Shown one piece after another: positions 25,093 to 33,566 of a stretch of 64,000 nucleotides of DNA; positions within the stretch are counted from its first letter, which is position 1, and every line of letters starts with the position of its first letter. The translations under genes and the position numbers were made by a program. This DNA is from Clostridia bacterium (GTDB lineage Bacteria > Bacillota > Clostridia > Oscillospirales > CAG-272), in assembly GCA_017466445.1 (NCBI GenBank), contig JAFTUC010000029.1, positions 124,001 to 188,000 of the forward strand, given 5' to 3'. The notes below the pieces were generated by a model, which worked only from the letters and a program-made list of their open reading frames with translations, had not been told where the DNA came from and did not search any database.

Positions 25093-26031
25093 TTACTGTT
25101 TTTTGTCCCATTCGTGCTTTTCTTTAAGAACGCTATAGATCTGAAGATAGCTTTCGTGTCTGCTCCTTGCGATCTTTTTTTCCTTTAGAGCTCCGAGGAT
25201 CGCACATCCGTCCTCCTTTGTGTGGGTGCATTTCGTATATCTGCAGCTTCCGAGATAGTCCTCAAATTCACGGAAGGTTCCGGGGAGCGCTTCCTTATCA
25301 AAGAAGTCGAATCTCATAAAATCGAGCATCGTAAATCCCGGCGTGTCGGCGAAAAATCCATTTCCCGAGCCCAAAAGCTCCTTCATCGGAAAAAGCTCGA
25401 CGTGACGGGTCGTATGACGTCCCCTTCCTATCTTTTTACTTATCTCACCCGTTTCTATAGCAAGCGATGGGAAGATAGCGTTCATAAGAGTGGACTTTCC
25501 CGCACCCGACGCACCGGCAAATGCCGAGACCTTATCGGACGCATTCTCTTTTATAAATTCCTTCAGATTTTCGCAGTCCGAAGCTCTGTTTCCCCCAAAA
25601 AGCGACGAGAGAAAGACCTTAAACGAGCTTTTTTCGTATATTTTTCTTATTCTATCGGCATTTTCGGGATCAAGATCGCATTTGGTAACTATTATAATCG
25701 GCTCAATTCGGTTATATTCAGCTATCGCTATAAGCTTATCCGCGGTCAGCAGATCGGCTATCGGATCCTTCGACGGAAGAACTACAAAAAGCGTATCTAT
25801 ATTCGATATCGGAGGTCTTATGAGAGAATTTTTTCTCTCGCCGATCTCGGAAATAACAGTATTTCCCTGATCGTCACTACCTACGGATACACTGTCTCCG
25901 ACACACGGCTTCAGCGCCTCGTGTCTGAAGGATCCCTTTGCTCGGCAGCTTATACGCTCGCCCGAAGCGAGCAGGACATCATAAAGTCCTCCGACTCCTT
26001 TTACTATTATTCCCGTCTGTTTCTCTGTCAT
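25093..26031 (-). CDS. rsgA: Ribosome small-subunit GTPase RsgA
   Basis: 312 residues from the ATG at 26031 (CGGAG 8 bases upstream; a longer TTG start at 26079 is unlikely). It is a circularly permuted GTPase that checks 30S maturation. Order of parts: OB domain (1-70), G4 VTKCDLD, G1 GASGAGKST, G3 DTPGF, then a C-terminal zinc knuckle in CRYTKCTHTKEDGC. The switch I region GRGRHTTRH is typical. spoVM follows after 89 bases on the same strand. Confidence 0.95.
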   Translation of the reverse strand: MTEKQTGIIVKGVGGLYDVLLASGERISCRAKGSFRHEALKPCVGDSVSVGSDDQGNTVISEIGERKNSLIRPPISNIDTLFVVLPSKDPIADLLTADKLIAIAEYNRIEPIIIVTKCDLDPENADRIRKIYEKSSFKVFLSSLFGGNRASDCENLKEFIKENASDKVSAFAGASGAGKSTLMNAIFPSLAIETGEISKKIGRGRHTTRHVELFPMKELLGSGNGFFADTPGFTMLDFMRFDFFDKEALPGTFREFEDYLGSCRYTKCTHTKEDGCAILGALKEKKIARSRHESYLQIYSVLKEKHEWDKKQ

Positions 26032-26097
26032 ATGTAATCTCCGGATCAAAAATATATCGTAATTAAAATTATCTCCCAATCAAAAGAGAGGTCAGTC

Positions 26098-27279
26098 ATG
26101 AACGAAAAGGAAAAAATTCTCTCGATCTTTACAAAGGTGCTAAACGGCGCTTGCCTTAAAAAGGCAGTATTCAGCAAGAGCGTCTCAAGTAACGTTATAC
26201 GCTGCGTCTGCCGTGTATTTGCGTCCAAAAACGACGAAAGCTTTCTTCAGCTCGAAACATTCACGTCGGACAACAAGGCGTTTCACAAAAACATTCCGCT
26301 CAGCGAGGCTCCTGAGATCCTTACCGAGATGGCGACGCATAGCTATATGCAGACCAACGTAATAGCGACCGACGGTCAGTGCGAGATAAAGGTCTCAAAA
26401 AAAGGAAAGATCTTCGTTCTCGACAAGATAGCGGGCAGCTCGCCCATCACCGAGACAGAGAGTCACAACCGTCAAAAGAATTACATTCTCGCGTCCGCAC
26501 CGGGTCACGAAAGGTTTCTTTACCTGCTCGGGCTCGCAAACGAGAGCGGAAGGATACTTGACAAAAAGCAGTCAAAGTTCAGACAGATCAACCGCTTTAT
26601 AGAGCATCTCGACGACGTTTACTCCGAGCTCCCGAGCGATGGAGAGCTTACCGTTTGCGATCTTTGCTGCGGAAAAAGCTATCTGACCTTTGCGGTATAT
26701 TACTATCTCACCGCTATAAAGGGACGCAAGATAAGGATGTACGGAGTCGATCTGAAAAAGGACGTTATCACATATTGCACGGATGTCGCAAAGCGGCTTT
26801 CCTGCACAGATCTCGAGTTCATATGCTCGGACATTTCTGAATTCTCATGCGAAAAGATAGATCTCGTAATATCGCTTCACGCGTGCGATATAGCGACCGA
26901 CATAGTTCTCGGATACGCGATAAAGCACAAAGCGCGGGTCATCCTATCAACTCCCTGCTGCCATCACGAGATGATGCATCAGATAGACTGCGAGGAGCTT
27001 TCATTTATCACAAAACATTCGATGCTATCCCAAAAGCTCTGCGATGCCGCAACCGACGCTCTGCGCTGTCTTATGCTTGAGGCAAACGGGTATTCGGTTG
27101 AGGCGCTTGAGCTTATCGATCCCGACGAGACTCCGAAAAATCTGCTCATAAGAGCCATCCTTGATCCCGACGCAAGGAAACAAAAGCTTCTTTCGTACAG
27201 ATCCCAGTACGAAAGCGCCTGCCGTCTTTTGGGCGTCGATCCCTATCTGAAAAATCTTATGGAAGAAGAAAAGATATGA
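26098..27279 (+). CDS. Class I SAM-dependent methyltransferase (Methyltransf_32 type)
   Basis: 393 residues. The SAM-binding motif I is VCDLCCGKSYLTFAVYYYL at about residue 185, with MYGVDLKKDVI for motif II and DLVISLHACDIATDIVL for motif IV. After it, STPCCHHEM is a conserved CCH motif of the Methyltransf_32 family, related to eukaryotic RNA methylases. The N-terminal 150 residues form a separate, uncharacterised domain. AGAGAGGT precedes the ATG. Its stop overlaps the start of the HAD gene (ATGA). The substrate, probably RNA, is not known. Confidence 0.8.
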   Translation: MNEKEKILSIFTKVLNGACLKKAVFSKSVSSNVIRCVCRVFASKNDESFLQLETFTSDNKAFHKNIPLSEAPEILTEMATHSYMQTNVIATDGQCEIKVSKKGKIFVLDKIAGSSPITETESHNRQKNYILASAPGHERFLYLLGLANESGRILDKKQSKFRQINRFIEHLDDVYSELPSDGELTVCDLCCGKSYLTFAVYYYLTAIKGRKIRMYGVDLKKDVITYCTDVAKRLSCTDLEFICSDISEFSCEKIDLVISLHACDIATDIVLGYAIKHKARVILSTPCCHHEMMHQIDCEELSFITKHSMLSQKLCDAATDALRCLMLEANGYSVEALELIDPDETPKNLLIRAILDPDARKQKLLSYRSQYESACRLLGVDPYLKNLMEEEKI

Positions 27280-27926
27280 AATACACGCACATTTTTTTCG
27301 ATCTTGACGGAACTGTTACCGATCCGTACGAGGGTATAACCAAGGCAGTGAGCCACGCGCTCGGCAAATTCGGAATAGAGATCCCCGACCGAAAGGCGCT
27401 AAGCTCCTTCATAGGTCCGCCTCTATACGACTCTTTTCGGAAATTTTACGGTCTTTCCGAGGAGGATGCGGTGCTTGCCGTTTCATATTACAGAGAATAT
27501 TACGTTCCGATCGGAATATACGAATGCGAGATATTTAACGGCATCAATGAGCTTTTAAAGGCTCTTCACGAAAGTGACGCCAAGATATATGTTGCCACCT
27601 CAAAGCCGGAAAGCATGGCAGTTACCGTACTTTCTCATTTCGGTCTCGACAAATATTTTGACGGCATATACGGTGCAACTCTCGACAAGAGCCGTGTTAA
27701 AAAGTCGGATGTCATCGCATACGCGCTTGACAAGATCGGAAATCCCGATCCGAAAAGCTGCATAATGATCGGCGACACCGCCTACGACGTCGAAGGCGCA
27801 CGCGAAAACAGTATAGACACTCTCGGGGTGACCTTTAACGGCTCGTCGCCCGAGCCCCTCATAAGCGCCGGTGCGATCGGCATATTCTCGAAAGCAGCAG
27901 AGCTTCAGAGCTTTCTTTTTAGTTAA
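27276..27926 (+). CDS. HAD-superfamily phosphatase (phosphoglycolate phosphatase-like)
   Basis: 216 residues, HAD subfamily IA. Motif I is FFDLDGTVTDPYEG, motif II YVATSKPE, motif III Lys in KSDVI, and motif IV MIGDTAYDVEGAREN. The cap domain is alpha-helical (about 15-80). It resembles PgpH/GPH-type enzymes that hydrolyse phosphoglycolate or small phosphosugars, but the substrate cannot be fixed. It overlaps the methyltransferase gene by 4 bases, so the two are translationally coupled. Confidence 0.85.
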   Translation: MKYTHIFFDLDGTVTDPYEGITKAVSHALGKFGIEIPDRKALSSFIGPPLYDSFRKFYGLSEEDAVLAVSYYREYYVPIGIYECEIFNGINELLKALHESDAKIYVATSKPESMAVTVLSHFGLDKYFDGIYGATLDKSRVKKSDVIAYALDKIGNPDPKSCIMIGDTAYDVEGARENSIDTLGVTFNGSSPEPLISAGAIGIFSKAAELQSFLFS

Positions 27927-27930
27927 ATTC

Positions 27931-27963
27931 AAGGCAGCATCGCTTACGATGCTGCCTTTTTTA
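27931..27963. terminator. Bidirectional terminator
   Basis: AAGGCAGCATCG pairs with CGATGCTGCCTT, followed by T; lies between the convergent HAD and mscS genes. Confidence 0.87.
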
Positions 27964-27980
27964 GTATGCGATAAGCGTTA

Positions 27981-28790
27981 TTACTTCTCTATACGGAAGC
28001 TGAGCTGGCGGTTGGAAAGCTTTACTCCGTTTGCATTGAAGACAAGTCTCGAGCCGTCGTTCATTGCAAAGAAGGTGTCCCAGTAATTTGCGCACTCGGT
28101 CCAGACTCTGAGCTGAACCATGATTCCGTCCTCCTCATATCCCATAAGCTTTACAACGGGATAATGCTCGTCGTCGGTAAGAACGAGAGAATTGTTTCTC
28201 GCCATATCGATAAGAAGCTCGCTGAGCTTTGCGATATCGGTATTCTGAGGAATAACGAAAGGAACGTCAACTCTTCTGTAGGGCTCTACGGAGAAGTTGG
28301 TGATCTTGCCGCTTGCCGCAACTCCGTTAGGAATATCAACTCTCTTTCCGTCGGGAGTTGTAAGTATCGTATAGAATATGTTCATATCGGTAACAGTACC
28401 GTCGGCACCGTCAAGCGAAATGAAATCTCCTACCCTGAAGGGCTTGATAATGAGAAGGATGATTCCGCCTGCGATGTTGGAAAGTCCGCCCTGAAGTGCA
28501 AGACCTATAGCGAGTCCTGCAGTTGCGAGGAGCGCGATAAACGAGGTCATCGGAACACCGAAGATCGACGCGCAGGTGACGATAAGGAGAAGCTTAAGAA
28601 GAATATTTATAGCGCTTCTGAAGAATGCGCGCACGGTTTTGTCGAGCTTCTGGATCTTCTTTATTCTATCGATCGCCTTGATGAATTTGTTGATGAGGAT
28701 CCAGCCAACGACGAGAATAAGTACTCCGCAGAAAATACGTACTCCGGCAGACGCAAGATACTCAAGGAGCTTAGTGAGAAATGCGTTCAT
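27981..28790 (-). CDS. mscS: Small-conductance mechanosensitive channel (MscS)
   Basis: 269 residues from the ATG at 28790 (GAAAGGAAG upstream). Three membrane helices: about 8-35, 60-82 and 90-115. The third is the pore helix with the Gly/Ala-rich pattern FIALLATAGLAIGLALQGGLSNIAGGIILLI. The beta domain begins RVGDFISLDGADGTVTDM, and IPNGVAASGKITNFS follows. It releases solutes on hypo-osmotic shock. The leader between promoter and start carries two tandem 19-bp repeats. Confidence 0.94.
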   Translation of the reverse strand: MNAFLTKLLEYLASAGVRIFCGVLILVVGWILINKFIKAIDRIKKIQKLDKTVRAFFRSAINILLKLLLIVTCASIFGVPMTSFIALLATAGLAIGLALQGGLSNIAGGIILLIIKPFRVGDFISLDGADGTVTDMNIFYTILTTPDGKRVDIPNGVAASGKITNFSVEPYRRVDVPFVIPQNTDIAKLSELLIDMARNNSLVLTDDEHYPVVKLMGYEEDGIMVQLRVWTECANYWDTFFAMNDGSRLVFNANGVKLSNRQLSFRIEK

Positions 28791-28820
28791 GATTAACTTC
28801 CTTTCAATACCTGAAATATT

Positions 28821-28858
28821 TTTAGCAGCGAATGCTGATTTTAGCAGCAAATGCTGAT
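28821..28858. repeat. Two tandem 19-bp repeats in the mscS leader
   Basis: TTTAGCAGCGAATGCTGAT and TTTAGCAGCAAATGCTGAT lie head to tail, one base different. Each can form a small hairpin (AGC..GCT). They sit between the mscS -10 box and its ribosome site, suiting an operator or leader-RNA element. Confidence 0.75.
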
Positions 28859-28866
28859 TTTTTATT

Positions 28867-28895
28867 ATTTTATCACATTAAATGCGCAAAGTCAA
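28867..28895 (-). promoter_or_regulatory. Sigma-A promoter for mscS
   Basis: On the minus strand TTGACT (28895-28890) and TAAAAT (28872-28867) with a 17-base spacer and extended TGA. Confidence 0.72.
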
Positions 28896-28922
28896 CATTT
28901 TTGGCAACATTTTTGCTCTTTA

Positions 28923-29264
28923 TCAAGCAAAGGTTATAATATCCGTATTTTCCTGCGAGGTATCACTGCTTTCAATAACGACAACGAGCGCGTCCTTGCT
29001 CACCGTTATATGATGCCACTCGCCTCTGTCTACGGTATAGATATTCCCGATCTCCATAGCAAGGCTGCTGACCTTGAGATCCTTATCGGCCACGTGGACA
29101 GTAGCCTCTCCCTTGACAAGCAGGAACGCCTCGCACGTAAGATTATGTCTTTCAAGCTCTCCCACGCGGGAAAACCTTTTACAGTAGCCGAGAAGACCTA
29201 CTCTCCAACCGTCCGAACTATCAAGAGTTTGCCACGGGATATTTTTTCTTTTAGTTATTTCCAC
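28923..29264 (-). CDS. Cupin-domain protein
   Basis: 113 residues forming a single small beta-barrel. Cupin motif 1 is reduced: ERHNLTCEAFLLVKGEATV has one His and one Glu. Motif 2 is GNIYTVDRGEWHHI with two His. It may be a metal-dependent isomerase or a ligand-binding protein; no pathway is indicated. It lies 15 bases downstream of the LCP-like gene on the same strand and may share its transcript. Confidence 0.75.
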   Translation of the reverse strand: MEITKRKNIPWQTLDSSDGWRVGLLGYCKRFSRVGELERHNLTCEAFLLVKGEATVHVADKDLKVSSLAMEIGNIYTVDRGEWHHITVSKDALVVVIESSDTSQENTDIITFA

Positions 29265-29279
29265 TTATAAAGCTTCACC

Positions 29280-30395
29280 CTATTTCTGGAATATCTGCAA
29301 AGATCCCACTCTGATATCCGCGACGTTATATATAGCGGGAATGCTCTTTGCAGACTTATATATAGCGTTCAGTATGATATTATCCTTATTTGTAAGAAGC
29401 GAGTCGGGATCGAGTACTATCTTATTTTTGATATTCTCGTCGCCCTCGGGTCTTGCTATCATATCCTCCCTGTACATAGCAAAGAAGGAATTGAGCTGTT
29501 CAAGAGCAGTATTATAATGAACGACCCTGTATTCTCCCTCCTGTGTCGACATAGGAGAGGTGCAAAGCTCGGTTATTTTCCAGTTTTCCTCGGACACCTG
29601 TATAAGCTTTCTGAGGAAGAATATGTCGTACCCGTCACGCGTGGGCAGATCGGTCGAGAAAAAGGGCTTCGCCTGAACCATATGAACGGCTATATTCTCG
29701 CTCGTGAGCATTCCGAGAAGTGTCTCGTGCACGCTTGCAAGGACGAGTCTTGCGGCGTTTATCTCTGATTCATAATCTCTGAATCGGTCATATTCAAGAT
29801 AGTTTGCGACAGCGTCTCCGTCAAGATAGCGTGATCCGGCAGGATGGGTTATTCCTTCATTTGTGGTAAAGTCAAACGAAAGATTTATGATAAGTCCGCC
29901 CAAAAGCGATACGTAGCTATCTACCGACTCCTTATTTGCGACTATATGATAATCCATAGAGATCCTGAGCGTTTTCTCAAGAGCCTCGCTTACCGTCTTA
30001 GCGGCGCTCACCGCGCAGTCGTTTTTGGAAAATCCGAGAGATTTCGCATGAGCGTATCCGTTTGCATAGATTTGCGAAAGAGAGGACGCATTCTCTGTCC
30101 TTATATAGAGATCTGCGGGTATCTGCATCATAGAAAGGCTTGAGCTCGGCAGATCCATTTGGCAGACCATAAAGGCAAGCGCGTCACCCGCCCTGTCCGA
30201 TTCGCGCACGAAAAGGAAATTATATGCGCCCGGTCTTTTCGGGTCTATCTCTCCGATAAGGGACGCTCCGTCTTCGGGAAGGTCATCCTTTATTACCTCA
30301 CCTCCGAAAAACTGCTTCAGCTTCGCGCATGAGGACAGCGAAAGGAGTGCGGAAACGAGTAGTACCAAAGAAAATATTTTAATTAAGATCTTCAT
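29280..30395 (-). CDS. LytR-CpsA-Psr (LCP)-like lipoprotein
   Basis: 371 residues. A signal peptide ends at the lipobox LSSC (Cys at 23), so it is a lipoprotein rather than the usual single-pass LCP protein. The body follows the LCP pattern: YNFLFVRESDRAGDALAFMVCQMD, then MMQIPADLYI, INLSFDFTTNEGITHPAGSRYLDGDAVANYL and YDRFRDYESEINAAR, the equivalent of the DRxxRQ region. LCP enzymes attach teichoic acids or polysaccharides to peptidoglycan. Several catalytic arginines of true LCP ligases are not obvious, so it may be a degenerate member. Confidence 0.75.
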   Translation of the reverse strand: MKILIKIFSLVLLVSALLSLSSCAKLKQFFGGEVIKDDLPEDGASLIGEIDPKRPGAYNFLFVRESDRAGDALAFMVCQMDLPSSSLSMMQIPADLYIRTENASSLSQIYANGYAHAKSLGFSKNDCAVSAAKTVSEALEKTLRISMDYHIVANKESVDSYVSLLGGLIINLSFDFTTNEGITHPAGSRYLDGDAVANYLEYDRFRDYESEINAARLVLASVHETLLGMLTSENIAVHMVQAKPFFSTDLPTRDGYDIFFLRKLIQVSEENWKITELCTSPMSTQEGEYRVVHYNTALEQLNSFFAMYREDMIARPEGDENIKNKIVLDPDSLLTNKDNIILNAIYKSAKSIPAIYNVADIRVGSLQIFQK

Positions 30396-30512
30396 AATAT
30401 ATCAACCTTATTTCAAGTGTTTTACTTTAAAAAACATTCTACCGACTTTAGTTTACCACAAAAATCCGTAACTGTCAAGCGCCCTGTTTTTCTTTTACAA
30501 TTTACACCCATT

Positions 30513-31181
30513 TTATTTTACAAAATCAGCTCCCGAAAGCTCGAAAAGTCCTTTCAGCGCCTCCGAAAGACCGCCCACAGAATCTATTATTCCTTCCTCT
30601 ACCGCCTGATATCCGTCGATAATGCTCCCTATGTCGGTAGCGATCTCGTCGGTCCTCATCATAAGCTCACGCAGACGCTCGGATTTTATATTTGAATGCT
30701 CGGTCACGAATTTAAGTATCCTGTCCTGCATTCGGTTAAAATAATAAAAGGTCTGCGGTGCACCGATCACCGTTCCGCTTATCCTGACGGGATGCACGGT
30801 CATTGTTGCAGACGGCACGATGAACGATCTTTTTGCCGAAACGGCGAGCGGAACGCCTATCGAATGTCCGCCTCCGAGCACGAGCGACACGGTCGGCTTA
30901 TCCATTGACGCTATCATCTCGGCTATCGCAAGTCCCGCCTCCACATCCCCACCGACCGTGTTGAGAAGTATAAGAAGTCCCTTGATATTCGGATCGGTAT
31001 TTATCTCCACAAGCTCGGGCAGGACGTTCTCGTATTTGGTCGCCTTCTGTCCCTCTCCCACGGCATAATGACCCTCGATCTGTCCGACAAGGGTCATACA
31101 TCTGAAGCACCCGAACACTCTTTTTTCATCTTTTTGTACGTTTTGTGTATTTTCGCTATTATTTTCCGCATAGTTTGACAT
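30513..31181 (-). CDS. tepA: ClpP-like serine protease, TepA family
   Basis: 222 residues with a ClpP/crotonase fold. IKGLLILLNTVGGDVEAGLAIAEMIASM contains the oxyanion loop and GGGHSIGVPLAVSA has the nucleophile Ser in GHSIG. MTVHPVRISGTVIG supplies the expected His, and the DEIATDIG turn the Asp. TepA in Bacillus acts as a germination/translocation-linked ClpP-like peptidase that degrades small acid-soluble spore proteins. No signal peptide. It has its own ribosome site AAGGAG and lies upstream of, and on the same strand as, the LCP-like gene with a 117-base gap. Confidence 0.85.
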   Translation of the reverse strand: MSNYAENNSENTQNVQKDEKRVFGCFRCMTLVGQIEGHYAVGEGQKATKYENVLPELVEINTDPNIKGLLILLNTVGGDVEAGLAIAEMIASMDKPTVSLVLGGGHSIGVPLAVSAKRSFIVPSATMTVHPVRISGTVIGAPQTFYYFNRMQDRILKFVTEHSNIKSERLRELMMRTDEIATDIGSIIDGYQAVEEGIIDSVGGLSEALKGLFELSGADFVK

Positions 31182-31200
31182 ATTTTTTTGTCTCTCCTTA

Positions 31201-31229
31201 TTTACTTTTAGAGAAAAGCGTGATATAAT
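31201..31229 (+). promoter_or_regulatory. Sigma-A promoter for the pduL operon
   Basis: TTTACT (31201-31206) and TATAAT (31224-31229), 17-base spacer with extended TGA. The pduL ATG is 86 bases beyond the -10. Confidence 0.75.
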
Positions 31230-31315
31230 AAAGTGTTAGTAATAAGCCTTCGGTTTATTCGGTATTTTAAATATTTTAACAGAGCCGCAAAACGGCGAAA
31301 GAAAGGAAAAATAAA

Positions 31316-31888
31316 ATGAACACCTTTATCGTAGAAACCTCTGCAAGACATATCCATCTTTCCGAGCAGGATCTTGAGACCCTCTTCGGCAAGGGCGCAA
31401 AGCTCACCTTCAAAAAGGATCTCAGTCAGCCCGGTCAGTTCGCTTGCGAAGAAAGAATCACTCTCGTTGGACCCAAGAAGTCCATTCCCAACGTTATAAT
31501 CCTCGGACCGACCCGTAAATCCACTCAGGTAGAGCTTTCCTTCACCGATGCGAGAACTCTCGGAATCTCCGCTCCCGTCAAGGAAAGCGGCGACATCGTC
31601 GGAACTCCCGGATGCAAGCTCGTAGGACCTGCAGGCGAGGTCGATATTACCGAGGGCGTTATCATTGCAAAGAGACACATCCATATGACTCCCGCAGATG
31701 CTGAGGCGTTCGGTGTTGAGGACAAGCAGATCGTTTCGGTCTCTATCGAGTCCGCAGACCGCAAGACCGTTTACGGTGACGTAGTAGTAAGAGTACACGA
31801 CAATTTCGCTCTCGCTATGCACATCGACACCGACGAGGCTAACGCTGCCTGCGCATTCGGAAACTGCACAGGAACCATCGTTAAGTAA
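31316..31888 (+). CDS. pduL: Phosphate acyltransferase PduL
   Basis: 190 residues made of two PduL beta-barrel repeats. Zinc-ligand motifs are duplicated: SARHIHLS near the N-terminus and AKRHIHMTPADA later. PduL converts acetyl- or propanoyl-CoA to the acyl phosphate. There is no N-terminal encapsulation helix and no microcompartment gene in the window, so it is probably cytosolic and replaces Pta in acetate formation, as in many Clostridia lacking Pta. Ribosome site GAAAGGAA. nifS follows after 20 bases. Confidence 0.93.
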   Translation: MNTFIVETSARHIHLSEQDLETLFGKGAKLTFKKDLSQPGQFACEERITLVGPKKSIPNVIILGPTRKSTQVELSFTDARTLGISAPVKESGDIVGTPGCKLVGPAGEVDITEGVIIAKRHIHMTPADAEAFGVEDKQIVSVSIESADRKTVYGDVVVRVHDNFALAMHIDTDEANAACAFGNCTGTIVK

Positions 31889-31908
31889 TTCCTTTAAAAC
31901 GCTTTAAA

Positions 31909-33096
31909 ATGTACGAAAACAAGAAATTTGTATACGCCGACAACGCGGCTACCACTCCGGTGGACGAAAGTGTCCTTTCTGCGATGCTTCCTTACCTTAA
32001 GGACACGTGGGGAAATCCCTCGAGTGCTTACTCCATAGGAAGAGAGGCGTTAGGCGCCGTATCGGACTCGCGAGGACGCATCGCTTCCCTTCTGTCCTGC
32101 AAGCCAAACGAGATATTTTTTACATCCTCGGGCTCCGAGGCAGACAACTGGGCCATCAAGGGTGCCGCCTCTGCCGCAAAAAGCAAGGGCAAGCACATCG
32201 TCACGACCGCAATGGAGCATCATGCCGTGCTTAACGCTATGAAGAGTCTTGCGCGCGAGGGATTTGAGATAACCTACGTATCTCCCGATAAAAACGGTAT
32301 AATTTTCCCGTCTGATATCGAAAACGCAATGCGCGAAGATACCGTTCTTGTCTGCGTCATGTATGCAAACAACGAGATCGGTACCCTGCAGCCCATAAAG
32401 GAGATAGCAGAGGTCGCTCACCGTCACGGCGCTTTGATGTTTACCGATGCAGTACAGGCAGTCGGTCATCTCGATATAAACGTAAAGGATCTCGGGGTCG
32501 ATATGCTCTCCTTCTCGGGACACAAGATAAACGCTCCAAAGGGGATTGGCGCACTTTATATAAAGACCGGCACCAGAGTTCACACTCTCATAGACGGCGG
32601 CGGTCAGGAGAGAGGCAGACGCGGCGGCACCGAAAACGTTCCTTACATAGTCGGGCTCGCAAAGGCGCTTGAGCTTGCATATTCCCGTCTTGACAGTGAA
32701 AAGAGGGTGCTTGCGCTCAGAGAAAGGCTCGTAAGCGGAATACTCGAAAAGATCCCGTACAGCTTTTTAAACGGCGACAGAGAGAGGCGTCTTGCAGGAA
32801 ATGCCAACATCACATTTGAATACGTCGAGGGCGAAAGTCTTCTTATGTTCATGGATATGTGCGGTATCTGCTGTTCCACGGGATCTGCGTGCAACTCGGC
32901 TTCTCTTGAGCCGTCACACGTTCTTCTCTCGATAGGTGTTCCCGCCGAAAAGGCTCACGGCTCGCTCAGGTTTACCCTTTCGCACGAAAACACCGAGCAG
33001 GACGTTGATTATATCCTCGAAAAGCTTCCCGCGATCGTTCAGAGGCTCCGCGATATGAGTCCTCTTTACAGTAGCGGTATGGAGCGAGTAAAATAA
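31909..33096 (+). CDS. nifS: Cysteine desulfurase (NifS/IscS type)
   Basis: 395 residues. A PLP enzyme that takes sulfur from cysteine for Fe-S clusters and thiolated tRNA. It begins YADNAATTPVDESVLSAMLPYL, contains TSSGSEADNWAIKG and MEHHAVLNAM, has the PLP lysine in SFSGHKINAPKGIGALY, and the persulfide Cys in CSTGSACNS. It is followed by nifU and mnmA, its expected partners. No good Shine-Dalgarno sequence precedes the ATG; translation may depend on pduL just upstream. Confidence 0.95.
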   Translation: MYENKKFVYADNAATTPVDESVLSAMLPYLKDTWGNPSSAYSIGREALGAVSDSRGRIASLLSCKPNEIFFTSSGSEADNWAIKGAASAAKSKGKHIVTTAMEHHAVLNAMKSLAREGFEITYVSPDKNGIIFPSDIENAMREDTVLVCVMYANNEIGTLQPIKEIAEVAHRHGALMFTDAVQAVGHLDINVKDLGVDMLSFSGHKINAPKGIGALYIKTGTRVHTLIDGGGQERGRRGGTENVPYIVGLAKALELAYSRLDSEKRVLALRERLVSGILEKIPYSFLNGDRERRLAGNANITFEYVEGESLLMFMDMCGICCSTGSACNSASLEPSHVLLSIGVPAEKAHGSLRFTLSHENTEQDVDYILEKLPAIVQRLRDMSPLYSSGMERVK

Positions 33097-33113
33097 ACTT
33101 CGGAGACACGGAA

Positions 33114-33566
33114 ATGTATAGCGAAAAAGTAATGGATCATTTCACAAATCCCCGCAATTGCGGCGAGATCGTCGATGCTGACGGCATCGGAGAGGTCGGA
33201 AACGCAAAGTGCGGAGATATTATGAGGATGTACCTCAAAATAGAAAACGATACGATAGTTGACGTAAAATTTAAGACCTTCGGATGCGGAGCGGCTATTG
33301 CCACCTCGTCTATCGCGACCGAGATGATCAAGGGTAAGAGGATCGAGGATGCTCTCAAGCTCACGAACAAGGCAGTAGTCGAGGCTCTCGGGGGGCTCCC
33401 ACCCGTCAAGATCCACTGCTCTGTTCTCGCCGAGCAGGCGGTAAAGGCGGCGCTTGCCGACTATTACCGCAAAAACGGGATCGATCATCCCATCCTTAAC
33501 GATGCGTGCGACGGCTGCTGTGAGGCGTGCGACCATCATCACGAGATCGGTAGTGAGGAAGAATGA
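33114..33566 (+). CDS. nifU: Fe-S cluster assembly scaffold NifU/IscU
   Basis: 150 residues. The scaffold holds a nascent Fe-S cluster with three conserved cysteines: NAKCGDIM, FKTFGCGAAIA and IHCSVLAEQA. It starts MYSEKVMDHFTNPRNCGEI, as in clostridial NifU-like scaffolds. An unusual C-terminal tail reads DACDGCCEACDHHHE, which adds a Cys/His metal site not found in plain IscU. The stop overlaps the start of mnmA. Confidence 0.94.
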   Translation: MYSEKVMDHFTNPRNCGEIVDADGIGEVGNAKCGDIMRMYLKIENDTIVDVKFKTFGCGAAIATSSIATEMIKGKRIEDALKLTNKAVVEALGGLPPVKIHCSVLAEQAVKAALADYYRKNGIDHPILNDACDGCCEACDHHHEIGSEEE

